Source of the DNA: Jaminaea rosea
Lineage: Eukaryota; Basidiomycota; Exobasidiomycetes; Microstromatales
Direction of reading: 5' to 3'
Assembly (NCBI RefSeq): GCF_003144245.1
Contig: NW_020289978.1
Location: forward strand, 310,001 to 374,000
Length of the DNA stretch: 64,000 bases
The notes below the pieces were generated by a model. The model did not search any database. It saw only the letters and a program-made list of their open reading frames with translations, and was not told the origin of the DNA. Below, piece after piece: positions 31,596 to 43,200 of this stretch (positions are counted from its first letter, which is position 1; the number at the start of each line of letters is the position of its first letter). The position numbers and the translations under genes are program-made.

Positions 31596-32014
31596 GGGCG
31601 AGCAGCACCTCGACTCACCCTGCTCTTGACGACTCATCCATATCCCCCTTTGATCCTCTGCTACGCGTCATTCCCCATTGCCATCTCACGGTCTTTTCTC
31701 CTCTACTCTCCTGTCCTCTCCATCGGTCTTGTATCTTGTTCTTGTGGGTCTCGTAGTTCTCACGTCTTTCCTCGCTGTTTCATTGATTCAATCTCAGCTA
31801 GCATTCTGCCTATCTTACGTTGTGCCATCGTGAGTGTAGACGAGAGTGAGGAAGCAAGGCGTCAGTCGGTGCCGAATTTGGAGTCGCGATCTCGACGCTC
31901 ACCCGCTTCCCGTCAGTCGGATCCAGCTTCCTTCCTGTTGCAGCCCGCGTTTTGTGTTCGCTCCCTCCTACCTCCCTCTTCATTCCATCCACCTCTTTCT
32001 GAATTTTCGCCGCC
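31596..32014. other. Intergenic region between RNR1 and U2AF2
   Basis: This 419-base gap is T- and CT-rich, fitting the RNR1 3' end followed by the U2AF2 promoter and leader. It contains one ACGCGT (31663-31668). The open frames in it have no recognisable features. Confidence 0.5.
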
Positions 32015-34214
32015 ATGTCATCATCAGAGCGACAGACGGACGCTTTTCTCAGCTCAATCGAGCGGGACGCAAGAGGAGGCTCGACCCGTTCGTCCAGGCG
32101 TGACGGCGGGGATCGAGACTATGATCGAGGTGAGCTCCTCAGACCGCCGTTCGCTGCATGCTGTGCATCCACGCTGACACCCGCTCCCTACTTTGCTGCT
32201 CTAGACCGCAGCTCCCGCCGCTCCTACCGAGACGACCCGGATGTAGACCGCCATCGCATCGATGACGATCGAGATCGCAGCAGCCGTCGCCGCCGTGCCA
32301 GGGATGATGAAGATGACGACTACTACAGTAGCAGCAAGAGCTCGCGGCGCAGGCGAGACGATCCTCCAGCGGCAGAAGACTACTACCATAGAGGAGCAGG
32401 ACGTGGCTATTACCCTGAACAGGACGACCCTTACGCCTCTCGAAGGCGGTACGACGATCCGTACAACGGGTACGGCGGATATGCAGGCGGGTACGGGGCA
32501 GGGCACGGAGGCCGTCACTACGATGCGTACGGAGATGGAGGGCGTGGCGGCAGCAGAGGACGAGGTAGCGGTGGTGGGGACTGGCGAACCGCAGCAGAGC
32601 CCTCCCCTGCTCGCATGCGCAGCCCGACACCCGAGGGAACTCGCCCGATCAGCGAGCGCAAGCGCAAGAACTCCAAGTGGGGCATCACAGCACAAGGCTT
32701 TGAGAACATCAGTGCGATGGAGGCCAAGTCCACTGGGCTGTTTGGAATCCCGGGACAGTCGAGGACGCTAGGCGTTCAGGGCCAGTCGAACATCCCGCAC
32801 ACTGGCGGGCACGGGGTTGGGGGACACGGCGACCTTCCCCCCATCCGCTTCGGTGGGGCAGAAGCACTCGCCATGGGTGTAGCCGGCGCCTCATCTTCAG
32901 TACCACAAGTAGGCTCGGGCATGTCTAGCTCCAACCGTCAATCACGTCGCCTCTACGTAGGGAACCTCCCCTACGGCGTCACAGAAGCTTCCTTTGCCCA
33001 ATTCTGGAACGAGCGTATGCGCCAAATGAACTTCCAACTCTCTGACCAGGGAGAACCCTGCGTATCCACGCAAGTCAATAGCGAAAAGGGCTATGCGTTC
33101 GTCGAGTTTCGCTGCCCGGAGGAGGCTACAAATGCCATGAGCTTCGACGGAGTCATCTATAATGGTCAAGCGCTCAAGATCCGCCGGCCAAAGGACTACG
33201 CAGGGCCGGATGTCGGCCCGCCTCCCAGCTTGCATGTGCCGGGAGTGATCAGCACTAATGTCCCTGATGGACCAAACAAGATTTACGTTGGAGGCTTGCC
33301 TACGTATCTGAATGAAGATCAGGTCATCGAGCTGTTGAAGGCCTTCGGAGAATTGAGGGCTTTCAATCTCGTCAGAGAGGCAAACAATGGCCCATCCAAG
33401 GGTAAGTGGAGAACGAGCGGACGGACGAGGGCACCAAGATCCAAACCTGACCTGACGACTGACTCCCCTCCCCTCTGTGCGCAGGCTTTGCCTTCTGCGA
33501 GTACGTCGATCCAAGCCTGACGGACCTAGCCTGCCAAGGTCTGAACGATATGGAGCTCGGTGACCGCAAGCTCGTCGTCCAGCCCGCCCAATCAGGTCAA
33601 CGAGGCACCGGCCAGTCCACGGGCGGCATGACGGGCGCAAACGCTGGCGCTCTCGGTGTGCGATCCTTTGCTCTTCCGACCGCTGGAGAAGGTGGTGGCG
33701 AGCCGACGGCTTGCATGACTATGCTGAATATGGTAACGCCGGAGGAGCTGGTGGACGATGTAGAGTATGGAGAGATCGTGGAGGACGTGAGGGACGAGTG
33801 CGCGAAGTACGGCGAGGTGTTAGATGTCAGGATTCCGAGGCCTGTGGCACAGAGCAAGGGTGAGCAGAGGGAGGAGAGAGGAGAACGGACCCTGAGCGCA
33901 TCGACTGACCCTTCTGTTCCTCTGCTCGCTCGACAGGTTCATCGGCCCAGGCATGGAAAGCTTCGATCACGAGCGCTCCCCCACCGGCAGAGGAGGCAGG
34001 CAAGGAGCGCGAGGGTGTCGGGCGCGTGTACGTGCGCTTTGCTGAGACTTCGCAGTGCGAGTCGGCGTTGAAGGCTATTGCTGGCCGTCAATTCGGTGGG
34101 CGACTGGTCATCTGTGCCTTCTTGAGCCCGAATGACTGGCCAGGAGAGGAGGACGGAGGAGAGAACGCGGAAGCCACTCAGCAGCAGCAGGCCCAGCCGG
34201 CGAGCGCTGCGTGA
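32015..34214 (+). CDS. U2AF2: Splicing factor U2AF large subunit (U2AF65)
   Basis: The protein binds the polypyrimidine tract at 3' splice sites and recruits U2 snRNP. Exons are 32015-32129, 32205-33401, 33485-33859 and 33937-34214, giving 654 residues. The N-terminus is an Arg/Ser/Asp-rich RS-like domain. Next is the U2AF35-binding ligand motif, SKWGITAQGFENISAMEAK, with its key Trp. RRM1 starts near residue 286 (RRLYVGNLPYGV) and RRM2 near 396 (NKIYVGGLPTYLNEDQV). A C-terminal UHM follows (MVTPEELVDDVEYGEI, then VGRVYVRFAETSQCESAL), which docks SF1. Intron 1 is 75 bases, a multiple of three with no in-frame stop, so its retention would add 25 residues inside the RS region. Confidence 0.96.
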
Positions 34215-34656
34215 GCGAGGTGATGAGCAGACGGTGAGCAGGCGGTGAGTAGCCATCTGAGGGCTGCTGAGGCGTTAAAGGAAGTAGCTTGGATCTCGTT
34301 GAATAATTCAACTTCGTTGCAACTGCCGTCCGGGGTGCGTGAAGGCTGCGCCTCTCGCCGTGCGTGCACGTCCCTTTCCTTTTGCCTCTGGCCCTGGAGC
34401 CCAACAGTGGAAAAAGCAACACTTCGCAGCCGGCGGGCGGACTGAGCCCTCGACTCTTTGGACGTCAGCGCTGCAGTGGAGTGCATCGAGAATCGAGATT
34501 GAGGTTGAAGCGCGGCTCATCGTTGGTCATTGCTCCTTTCTTGCCTCGCCTCTGTACCGCTCCTTTTCTCTGAACCCACGCTAACAAGCATCGTAGCAGC
34601 CTCATCCTCGCAGCACACGACATCTGGCTCGGTCCGCTTGAGACCACGTCGTCACC
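34215..34656. other. Intergenic region between U2AF2 and the PQ-loop gene
   Basis: This 442-base gap lies between two plus-strand genes. Several small frames overlap in it on both strands, none with motifs. Probably a 3' UTR plus a promoter. Confidence 0.5.
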
Positions 34657-36291
34657 ATGATGATGCTGCTGCTGCCCTCGTTATCCTCCACCTCGTCCGG
34701 CCCGGACCCCACAAGCTGCACCCCACATCACGATCCTCTGGTCCTCTCGCTCGGGCTATTCCTCTGCTTAGGCCTAGTCATCTCGTACCTGCCGCAACTA
34801 TACCGTATCATCGCGCGACGCTCGTCACTGGGATTCAGCCCATGGTTCCTACTGCTGGGTGCCACGAGCTCGGCGAGTACCTTCCTGAACGTCGTGGCTC
34901 TGCAGTGGGGCAGTGTGAGGTGCTGTAAGGTCTTGACTGCGGGGCAATGTGCCGAAGGCTTGCTGGGGGTGGTACAGGTGGGATTGCAGTGGGCTATGTT
35001 CGTCATGATGTGAGTCGGCAGCACCAGGATGGGAGAGACGGAGCGGCCTGATGCTGGTGGCTGACAACTACTCCTCACCCGCTCCTCCGCTCGCCTCGCC
35101 GCAGCTTTGTCCTCTTCATCATCTATTACCCGAAGGAGCTTCGCTATGAGAAGGTTGTCGCTGTTGCCAGGGGAAGAGCAGCTGGGCTTGTTGCTGCAGG
35201 AGACGAGGAAGACGGATCAGACGACGAGGATGGGGATAGCGATGATGGCTCGTCGATCGGTGACATCGATTCGGTTGGCTCTCACATTGCGGCCAACTAT
35301 TCGACGTTCAATGGTAGTGGCAGCACCAACAGCGGTCATCCCGCAGCTTCCACCTCTGCCGCCGCAGCGAACAGCACATCCAAACCAGCAGACAGCAGCG
35401 CAGCAGCATCCTCAACCGCGACGTCACGCTCTCTCTGGCCCTCCTGGCTCTCAAGCAATGCAGGGCATTCATCAGCCAAGCCAGCCGGCCTCGCCCCAGG
35501 CCTCCTCTCAGCACCACATCGACCCTCCGACAGGTCAGCTCTCCTCACATCGGCGCCTCGAGCTCTCCGCAGCAGGAAGCGCAGGCCAGGCAATCGAGTA
35601 CGCAAGATCAAGCACAAAACCCCCGAATGGTCCCTCGCAATCGCTCTGGCATGGATCGTTGCCATCCACTTCCTCTTCATCACACTCGTCACCCTGTTGC
35701 TCGTCTCATCACTCCCGGACTCTGCCTTTCCCAAGCCTCCGGGTCCAGACGAGCCTGGGCCGACTATACCGCTTCCCCCGCCTACGACTCCGCCGCATGG
35801 CTGGCAGTGGGGTCACGAGATGGCCGCGGCTCCCTTTGGGTCGTCATCGAGGCTCCTCGTGTCCAGGTGGGCAGCCTTCCTGGGTATCACGGGAACGCTG
35901 CTCGCGGCGGCGCAGTACGTCCCCCAGATCGTGCACACGGCCAAGCAGAGGACCGTTGGCAGTCTGTCTATTCCAATGTGAGCACGAGCTTCTCGCTCGA
36001 TAATATCCTCACACGCGCTCAGCTGACCTGACTACCCTTTTTGACCTCTCCCTCGCCAGGATGTGCCTCCAAGTGCCAGGCTCAGCACTCTTCGTCTACT
36101 CCCTCGCTGTCCGGCCCGGGATAGAGTGGACCTCACTGGCAGCGTACGTCTGTACGGGTGTGCTGCAAGCTGCGCTTCTTGTGCTGTGTCTCTGCTGGAA
36201 GGCGAGGCAGAAGAGGTTGGGTGTAGATGATTATGGTCAACCGCTCGAGGGAGAGAGGGGGGCCTTGTTTGAAGAGGGGGAGGAGGATTGA
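34657..36291 (+). CDS. PQ-loop repeat membrane protein
   Basis: Exons are 34657-35009, 35105-35977 and 36060-36291, giving 485 residues. The first half has hydrophobic helices and the first PQ-loop (LGLVISYLPQLYRIIARRSS, then LGFSP). A long hydrophilic loop with an Asp-rich stretch and Ser/Ala low complexity separates it from another membrane helix (WSLAIALAWIVAIHFLFI) and the second PQ-loop (LLAAAQYVPQIVHTAKQRT, then VGSLSIPMM). Two more helices follow. PQ-loop proteins have seven membrane helices and often export cationic amino acids or cystine from vacuoles or lysosomes, as Ypq1 and cystinosin do. The long central loop is unlike Ypq proteins, so I assign only the family, not the substrate. 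Confidence 0.87.
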
Positions 36292-36471
36292 ACGCAGGAA
36301 CCACGATACCACTTTGAGCGCAATGGCAGGCAGCAATGCATTCAATCGATACTCTCAATCATCAAGAGCGTGAGAATAGTCTTTTAGGAGTTCAGAAGGT
36401 GACATTGGTAATTCAAGAGTTCGGGACATGGTGATATTGCTCTGCTTCCTTCTGCTCATCTCGTCTCCCAC

Positions 36472-37758
36472 TCAACCGGCGAGCGCGGCCCTGACTGCCT
36501 TCCTCTGCTGCTCGGTCAACCTCTGTGGAACTTCAACCGTCCACTCAACAATGAGATCTCCCTTCCTGCCCGGCGTCTTCGAGATGGGCATACCCTCCCC
36601 TGCGACGCGGGTCGTGCGCCCATTGTCAATCGTGGTGCGACCCGGCATCGGTGTCGGCAAGGGGAGGGCGATGCTCCTCCCATCCAGTGTAGAAAGTTGG
36701 CGTTTGGTTCCCGCAGCGGGTGGGTCGAGCGCATCGGCCAGCGGTAGCGGCATTTTGACCTTCAGATTGTCTCCGTCCCTTGTGTAGCGGTCATGCGACT
36801 TCTCCTCGATGATGAAGACAACATCCTGCGACGCCCCAGAGGGCAGTTCGTTGCCCTTGCCCGCGTAGCGTACCTTGGTCCCTGCCTTCCATCCAGGCTT
36901 GACGTCGACTTCAAGGATGTTCTCCTCCTGCCTACCGCTGAGTGTGCGTCGGCCGATCTTGAGCTTCTTCTTTGCCCCCTTGTACAGGTCTTCTAGTGAG
37001 ACAGGGAGGGGACGCTCGAAGTCTTTCTTCTCTGGAGCGGCTGACGAGCTAGAGCTGGGTCCACCACCCATATCGAAGTCCATGCCTCCTCCGCCGAAGG
37101 GACTACTACCGCCCATACCACCAAATCCGCCAGGCATGCCACCCATTCCTCCCATTCCTCCCATGCCGGGCATTCCTCCCATGCCGGAGCTTCCTCCGCC
37201 ACCCCTCCTCGTGCGCGTTCCACTGCTGAAGGGGTCACCACCGCCTCCGCCCATGCTGCCGAAGGGGCTGCCGCCTGCCCCTCCACCGCCCATGGCGCCA
37301 AAGATGCTTGCAAAGATATCGTTGGGGTCTGACGGGCTGAAGCTGAATGACGCTCCCCCGCCACCAGGGAATCCACCCATCCCTGGCATCCCGCCCATAC
37401 CTCCCATCCCTCCAGCTCCACGTGGCGGTCCGCCCGCCCCTCCCTTGAGCCCCTCCTCACCATAATTGTCATAGACGGCTCGCTTGTTCTTGTCGCTGAG
37501 AACTTCAAATGCCTCGCCTACTTCTTGAAACTTCTTGTGCGCTTCCTCGCCCTTGTCCTTATTCCTGTCGGGATGGTGCTTGAGCGCTGCCTTCTTGTAG
37601 GCCTTCTTGAGGTCATCGTCTGTGCAGTCTTTGCTGACGCCAAGGATCTAGCGGCATGGATGCAATAGAGCGCGAGGTCAGCAAGAGGGGTTCGCCATGA
37701 GCTGAATGCATGATGCTGCCATCCTGGACAGACTCACCTTGTAGTAGTCCTTTCCCAT
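36472..37758 (-). CDS. SIS1: Type II DnaJ co-chaperone, Sis1/DNAJB1-like
   Basis: The protein stimulates Hsp70 ATPase and delivers clients. The first exon is only 21 bases (37738-37758, MGKDYYK), followed by a 90-base intron (GTGAGT...TAG) and exon 2 at 36472-37647, giving 398 residues. The J domain covers 1-70 with HPD at 32-34 ([11 protein letters not shown]). A G/F-like region rich in GGMGGMPG repeats contains [17 protein letters not shown], as in Sis1/DNAJB proteins. C-terminal beta domains CTD1 and CTD2 follow ([51 protein letters not shown]). There is no CxxCxGxG zinc domain, so it is class B. The frame is open upstream of MGKDYYK but has no ATG. Confidence 0.94.
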
Positions 37759-38167
37759 CTTCGCAGATGCTCGTGATGCCTTGCTGCTGTTGGGCTTGGT
37801 GCGGGTATTGTTGGCTTTGCCAGATGAAGAAGAGAAGGATGCTTTTCTCTTGAAGGGCGGAATGTTGGCGTTGGATTCAGTGACGATGGAGGTAGTGGTT
37901 GATGCGGAAGGAAGGGAGCGCAGACGCGATTCGAGTGTGCAATGCCCAGACGGAGGGAGAAACGGCGAGAAGGACGACAAGGACGCGGCGCTCTGCTCGG
38001 GCCTCCTCCACTCCGACCTCGGGTCAACTGTGGCCGTGGCACCCGTGGCACGCGACCCATCGACCGATGCTCAATGACATGGCATGGATGAAATGCATTG
38101 CATTGCGATGCGGTATGTACAGGTCCAACAACGTGATACTGGATATAAATTTGAGGCTGCGCGCGCG
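37759..38167. other. SIS1 promoter and downstream-gene 3' region
   Basis: This 409-base gap lies between two minus-strand genes. It should hold the SIS1 promoter. I could not find a convincing HSE array (repeated nGAAn) by eye. No open frame here is credible. Confidence 0.45.
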
Positions 38168-39886
38168 CTACGACATGTCCCAAAAAGTGGGCAGGTCGTC
38201 CGTCGAATTGGCGCCATCCTTGCGATTGGTATCGCGCACGCACGCGCGCAAGGTGCGACGCAGCGCTTTGGTACTTTTGGCGGTGATTGCCTTCGGGTTG
38301 AGCAGCTGCAGAGCTCCATCGTCTGCTGTCATATTGCCAGTCCCGAGGTGAGGATTGCGGATATACGAGAAGCCCTCGCCTGCGTCGCTTTCATTTGATG
38401 TGGCGGCAGAATCTGTGCGACCCAATGGCGGAGGGACGACGAGCTTCGAGCCATCTTGCTCGCGGGCTGGGGTTGTGTCACTGCCGCCGCTAGCATCGTC
38501 GTCGACGGGATCGTCGAGGTATATCGTCGCCGTCGCTCTCCTGATCTCCTCCTCTGCATCGCCCGCCAAGGTTGCCTCGTCATCATAATCCTCTTCAGTG
38601 CCTAGCGCCCCACCCTGCCTTGCAGCCGCAGCCACTGCCGCCTCCTCTAGGCTCTTGCCCTCCCGGGCCACACCTACGACGATGTCCCTACGCAGCTGCC
38701 TCAAGCCAAGCCATGCTCGCCTCTCCTCGAGCTGAAGCGCCTCAATCTTCTCGCGGAAGAACTCGCTCCTCATCTTGCTCCGTCTGATTTCTCTTCTCAC
38801 ATGCGCCAGTTGTGCTTGCGCCTGCGCATACGAGGTCTCAAGGGAGCCATGCATGCTCGCCTCGCTCATGGGCTCCACTGCAGCTACTGAAGCAGGAGCA
38901 ACAGAAGTAGCCGTGGGTCCTCCCACGGGCAAGCGGTTCAGATCCATCAACTTGAGCACGGGCAGTCGCCTGACCAGCAACTGGCTGCCCCTCGCCTCAG
39001 CGAAAAATGTCGTCCCCTTGCCGCTGGCCGTCTTGGCCGAAAGCACCAGTGTGCTCACCCGCCGCGCAACGATGTTCGGGCTGCCATTGACGAAGAGTTG
39101 ACGAGTGTATTTGGTGTTTGTGGGTACGCCCGCTTCAAGGGTCACGGCGAGGGCTTGGCGGAGGTGTGAGAGGACAGACTCGAACGATGGAAGAGAGGCA
39201 TGTAGCTTGTCCCGTGAGCGTCGCTCTCGCTCATTCTCTGCTGAGAGCTGTGAAGAAGGGAAGGGGGAAAGAGAGGGAAACATTGTTAGCTAAGTGAGGA
39301 CGGCAAGCGAAGGGTGCACCGCTGGACGCACAAATCTTCGCGTCTCCCTTGCTACGAGGACAGAGTGCTCCCCTTGATCTTCCGCAGAGCAGCCCTCCGT
39401 CGGTCCACTGAAGAGGCTCTCGTCGAGGGTATCAAGCTCCTTTTCGAGCACGAGCAACCTTTCATTCGCCCTCTCTATCTCCGTCAACCTCTCTTCCGTC
39501 AGCCTGACTTCTTTCTCCATCTCCACGATCTCAGCCTCTAATTCGTCCCTTTCCCGATACCTCTCTCTCCAAAGCGCTGCAGCGGCCTCGAGCTTGCGCC
39601 TTCTCTTGGCAACTAGCTTGGCCCCGAGCCTGGTGCCGACTCCAGGGTGAAGCGCATCCCGAGCGGCCTCGCCATCTGCGAAGCGACCTTCTATGCGATT
39701 CCATGTTGTGCGCTTTGATGTCAGCCGGCCTTTTTGCGCGTACAAATCGTTTTGCGTCTGCTCTTGTAGGCGGACGACGTCGAGGAGTGGACGGATCGAG
39801 TCGTGCAGTGAGGTGTGGGTTGAGTAGGCGTCTATTATTCGAGAGGGGAGCGAAGGACCTGCGCCAGTCGCCGCCTTGTATGACAT
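38168..39886 (-). CDS. Unrecognised coiled-coil protein
   Basis: Two frames join into one gene of 544 residues: exon 1 39332-39886 and exon 2 38168-39247. The 84-base intron has a GTGCGT donor, a GCTAAC branch site and a CACAG acceptor, and both junctions are phase 0. Residues 1-180 are helical and charged (VRLQEQTQNDLYAQKGRL; EAEIVEMEKEVRLTEERL), a clear coiled coil. A middle region (SFESVLSHLRQALAVTLEAG, RQLFVNGSPNIVARR) looks folded and is followed by a second short coiled coil (SYAQAQAQLAHVRREI). The C-terminus is acidic and disordered and ends LPTFWDMS. I do not recognise the family. It is divergent from HUL5 across 383 bases. Confidence 0.72.
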
Positions 39887-40269
39887 GGCAGGCAAGGAGA
39901 TGGGATGAAGGAAGGAGAAGCGAGATCAGGGCCGCATCTGGCCCTTTCGGCCTTGAGGAGATGAAATGAAGTGAAGCAGGTGTGGATGACTGGTGGTAGT
40001 AGAGTTCCCCAACCACCACCGCTGTGGCTTTCGACTTTGTCCCCCTCGGCCCGCCCGCATCGACTCGCACTCCACTTTTGAGCGCCAGGGCGGAACTGGC
40101 TCATCGACTGGCTCGTCCTTGGTGGCTGAATGCGAGGCCGCGTCAGATGCGGCCTCCTCACCGACTGAGCTTGACCTTTCTCAACACCTTCGACCTACAA
40201 CCTTCTCAACCTTCATCATCCTCAATCTTACGAGACATCGCCATCGCCGCCGCTCCACTCTCTGGCGCG
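39887..40269. promoter_or_regulatory. Divergent coiled-coil/HUL5 promoter region
   Basis: This 383-base region lies between divergent start codons. The HUL5 frame is open upstream to 40024 but lacks an ATG before 40270. Nothing else is visible. Confidence 0.4.
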
Positions 40270-43200
40270 ATGGACCCCCTTTTCAGCGGCTCAATAGCCC
40301 GACAGAGGAACATCAACCTCGGTGGAGCCCTCGCAGGCCCCTCGTCCTCTTCGCAGCTTGCTGCTCAAGCTAGATCATCTCGACAGGCAAGAGATGCCCT
40401 GCGCAGACACCAACAGTCAGCGACTCGCATTCAGAGCCACTGGAGAGGTAGCCAGGCCAGAGCAGATGTACGGCAGCAGAGGAGAGAAGCATTTGTAGAA
40501 GCTCTCAGTGTAGGCGACTTGTTGGTGGCGAGTCGCTATCTCTCTGCTGTCCTGGGCAAAGGCTTCGCAACTTCGCGAGTGCGTTCCAAATGGGCTTCGG
40601 TGGACGAAAATCTGGTCAAGCAATGGTGCAGTAAGATGTCAGAACAGCCGGCGCAGACATCCTCCTCGCAAGCTGCATCGCAGACCGTCTTCTCGACCAC
40701 CCTCGCTGCCTCATCCATCGAGTTCGCCACGCACGCCAAGACTATTATCGGGCAGATGGGTCAGCGTCTTATTCATCAAGCACAGCATGTCGGCTTTGAG
40801 GAGCAGTCCGCCTACTTGAGGCTGCTTGGTGCAGTTCTCAGCCCTTCAAGCATGCCCGCGCAGCAGTCTCTGGCACGGCAAATCCTCGAGAGTGACCCGT
40901 ATCGCGTCTTGGCTGCTGTCCTTCAGAACTTGCCGACCAACCGCAAAGGCCCCGCCTCCATTGCAGAGCAGGCCGTCGCTCTAGTTCTCGCTCCCTTTGT
41001 ACTCATACCAGCGGGCCCGACAACGGACGAGCCACGCCGCTCGATCGTCTCGCTCTTCACCCGTAGCATTCTCAGCATCCCGTCCCTACCGAATCGCCTC
41101 CCCGTGCTTCTCTTCGCCAAGCTTGCAGCCAGCTTTCCCCTCGAGGAGATGGCTGCCAGTCTCAACTCACAAGGTGTAGCGTTTTCGGACGCGACGCAGC
41201 CGGAGACCGCTTTCGCAGCAGTCCATACACTTGCCAACTTCTTGGCTCTGGGCAGCCAACGGGTCCCCCTCTTGAAGACGGGCAAGAGCCTCAACGACTA
41301 TCTCGGCGCTCTCACAGGTCTGCAGGACCACGTCGACCCCGCAGCGTTCGCGCCCGAAGCTACGGGAGAAATCAACGCCGAGACAAAGAAACGCCTCGCC
41401 ATTCTGCCCTCGGTCAAGCATCTCACCGCCATCTTGAATCTGTCAAACCGCTTCCCATCGACCACGCGACCAGCACTCTACTCCTTCCTCTGCTCAATTC
41501 TTGCTGCCTGGCCCAGCGACATCAAAACGGCTACGCTCAATGCGGTCTTGTATGGAACAAGTGAGTCAACAGCCGCGCCTGCCAGTAGCAACGCAGCTTC
41601 TGCCTCTGCTGCGGCAGGACAAGGCCCGATTCGCGAGCTCTGGCGAGGTTACACGCGCAGCTCTCCTCTTGCAAGACGACTGGGTTCCATCTCGGCCAGC
41701 AATGCAGATGCTAGCCTCTTCCGCAAACCAGTGGATGGCTGGGCGCCGCTAGTGCTGTTGGCAGAGCTTTACTCGCGCTTGCTGCTCACGCTTGGTGACG
41801 ACGAGTTCTTCCCTTCACGGCAAGGAGGCACTGCAACGCCCAGCTCAGCCACCAGTGGCGGGGCATCCGCGTCGGGAACGGCAATCGCAGCTCGCAATCC
41901 TCTCACGATGGACGAGGTCAGCAGCCTCATTGCCCTCGTCCGCAATCTCGCCTTCACCCTGTACTGGCATCAAGACGTAGCTGCTGTTGGTCCACGCAGC
42001 GTTGAGTCGTCGCAGCACGTGCCCGGCCTGCGCTACTCCTTTGCGGCGTTGCGAGACCTCGCAACCCGACTGCTCCAGCAGATTCATGCCCGCGACGCAC
42101 GCCATCGTTTCACTAAGGAGGATTTCTGGCTTATGACTGACGAGATGGACATGGAGAGCTTCATCGAGAGCGTGATGCTTGAGGAGGAGAAGCTGGCTGA
42201 GGAGCAGGCGGAGAGAGAGTCCAACACACAGAGCAGCTCCAATGCTGCGCTCGCGTCTGCTGACGGCGACGACCTCTTCGACGAGGAGATGGCTCCCCTG
42301 GAAGCCACCATGCCGCGTTCCACGACCGCCCGCGCCTCCTCGCGCAAGTTTATCTCAGCCCGCAAGATGGCTTTTATTTCTCCTCGGCTGGGCATCCTCA
42401 ACAATCTTCCCTTTGTCATCCCCTTTGCTACGCGCATTCAAATCTTCCGCGCCTTCATTTACCGGGATGCGGTTCGTCTTCGACTCGACAGAAGCAGCAT
42501 CAACAGCTTTCACCATCACCGCCGCCGCGTTACAGTGCGCCGCGATCATGTTGCTGAAGACGGAATGGCGCAGCTCAACGGCTTGGGTTCGAAGCTGAAG
42601 GAGAGCGTGGAGATCGTCTTCATGGACCAGTGGGGGATGGAAGAGGCGGGCATCGATGGTGGTGGAGTCTTCAAGGAATTTTTGACCAGCCTCGTCCGCG
42701 AAGCATTCGATACGGACCGCGGGCTCTGGCGCGCAACTGAACAGCAAGAGCTTTATCCCAATCCTGCCTCGTACGCCAGGCAGACGGAGCAGCTGCAGTG
42801 GTACTCCTTCCTCGGTCGAGTACTGGGCAAAGCATTGTATGAGGGGATCTTGGTCGACGTGCGCTTTGCATCTTTCTTCCTAAGCAAGTGGCTGGGAGCT
42901 CGACGCGGCTTGACCCACCTGGACGATCTTGCCTCGCTCGACTCCTTCGACTCCGAGCTCTACCGTGGTCTGATCTACCTCAAGAATTATGCAGGCGACG
43001 TGGAGTCCGATCTATCCCTCAACTTCACGGTGACGGACGAAGAGTTCGGGCAACGTAAAGTCACGGAGCTTGTGCCGGGTGGAGGGAACATGGCGGTCAC
43101 CAACAAGAATCGCCTCTCGTACATCTTCCTCGTCGCCAACTATCGTCTCGACGCGCAAATTCGTGCGCAGAGCTCAGCCTTCTTTGCGGGGCTGAGCGAG

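Noticed and set aside
37678-37980. N-terminally extended DnaJ starting at 37980
   Set aside because: The extension begins at TTG, not ATG; MGKDYYK at 37758 has a good start context and is where DnaJ proteins normally begin.
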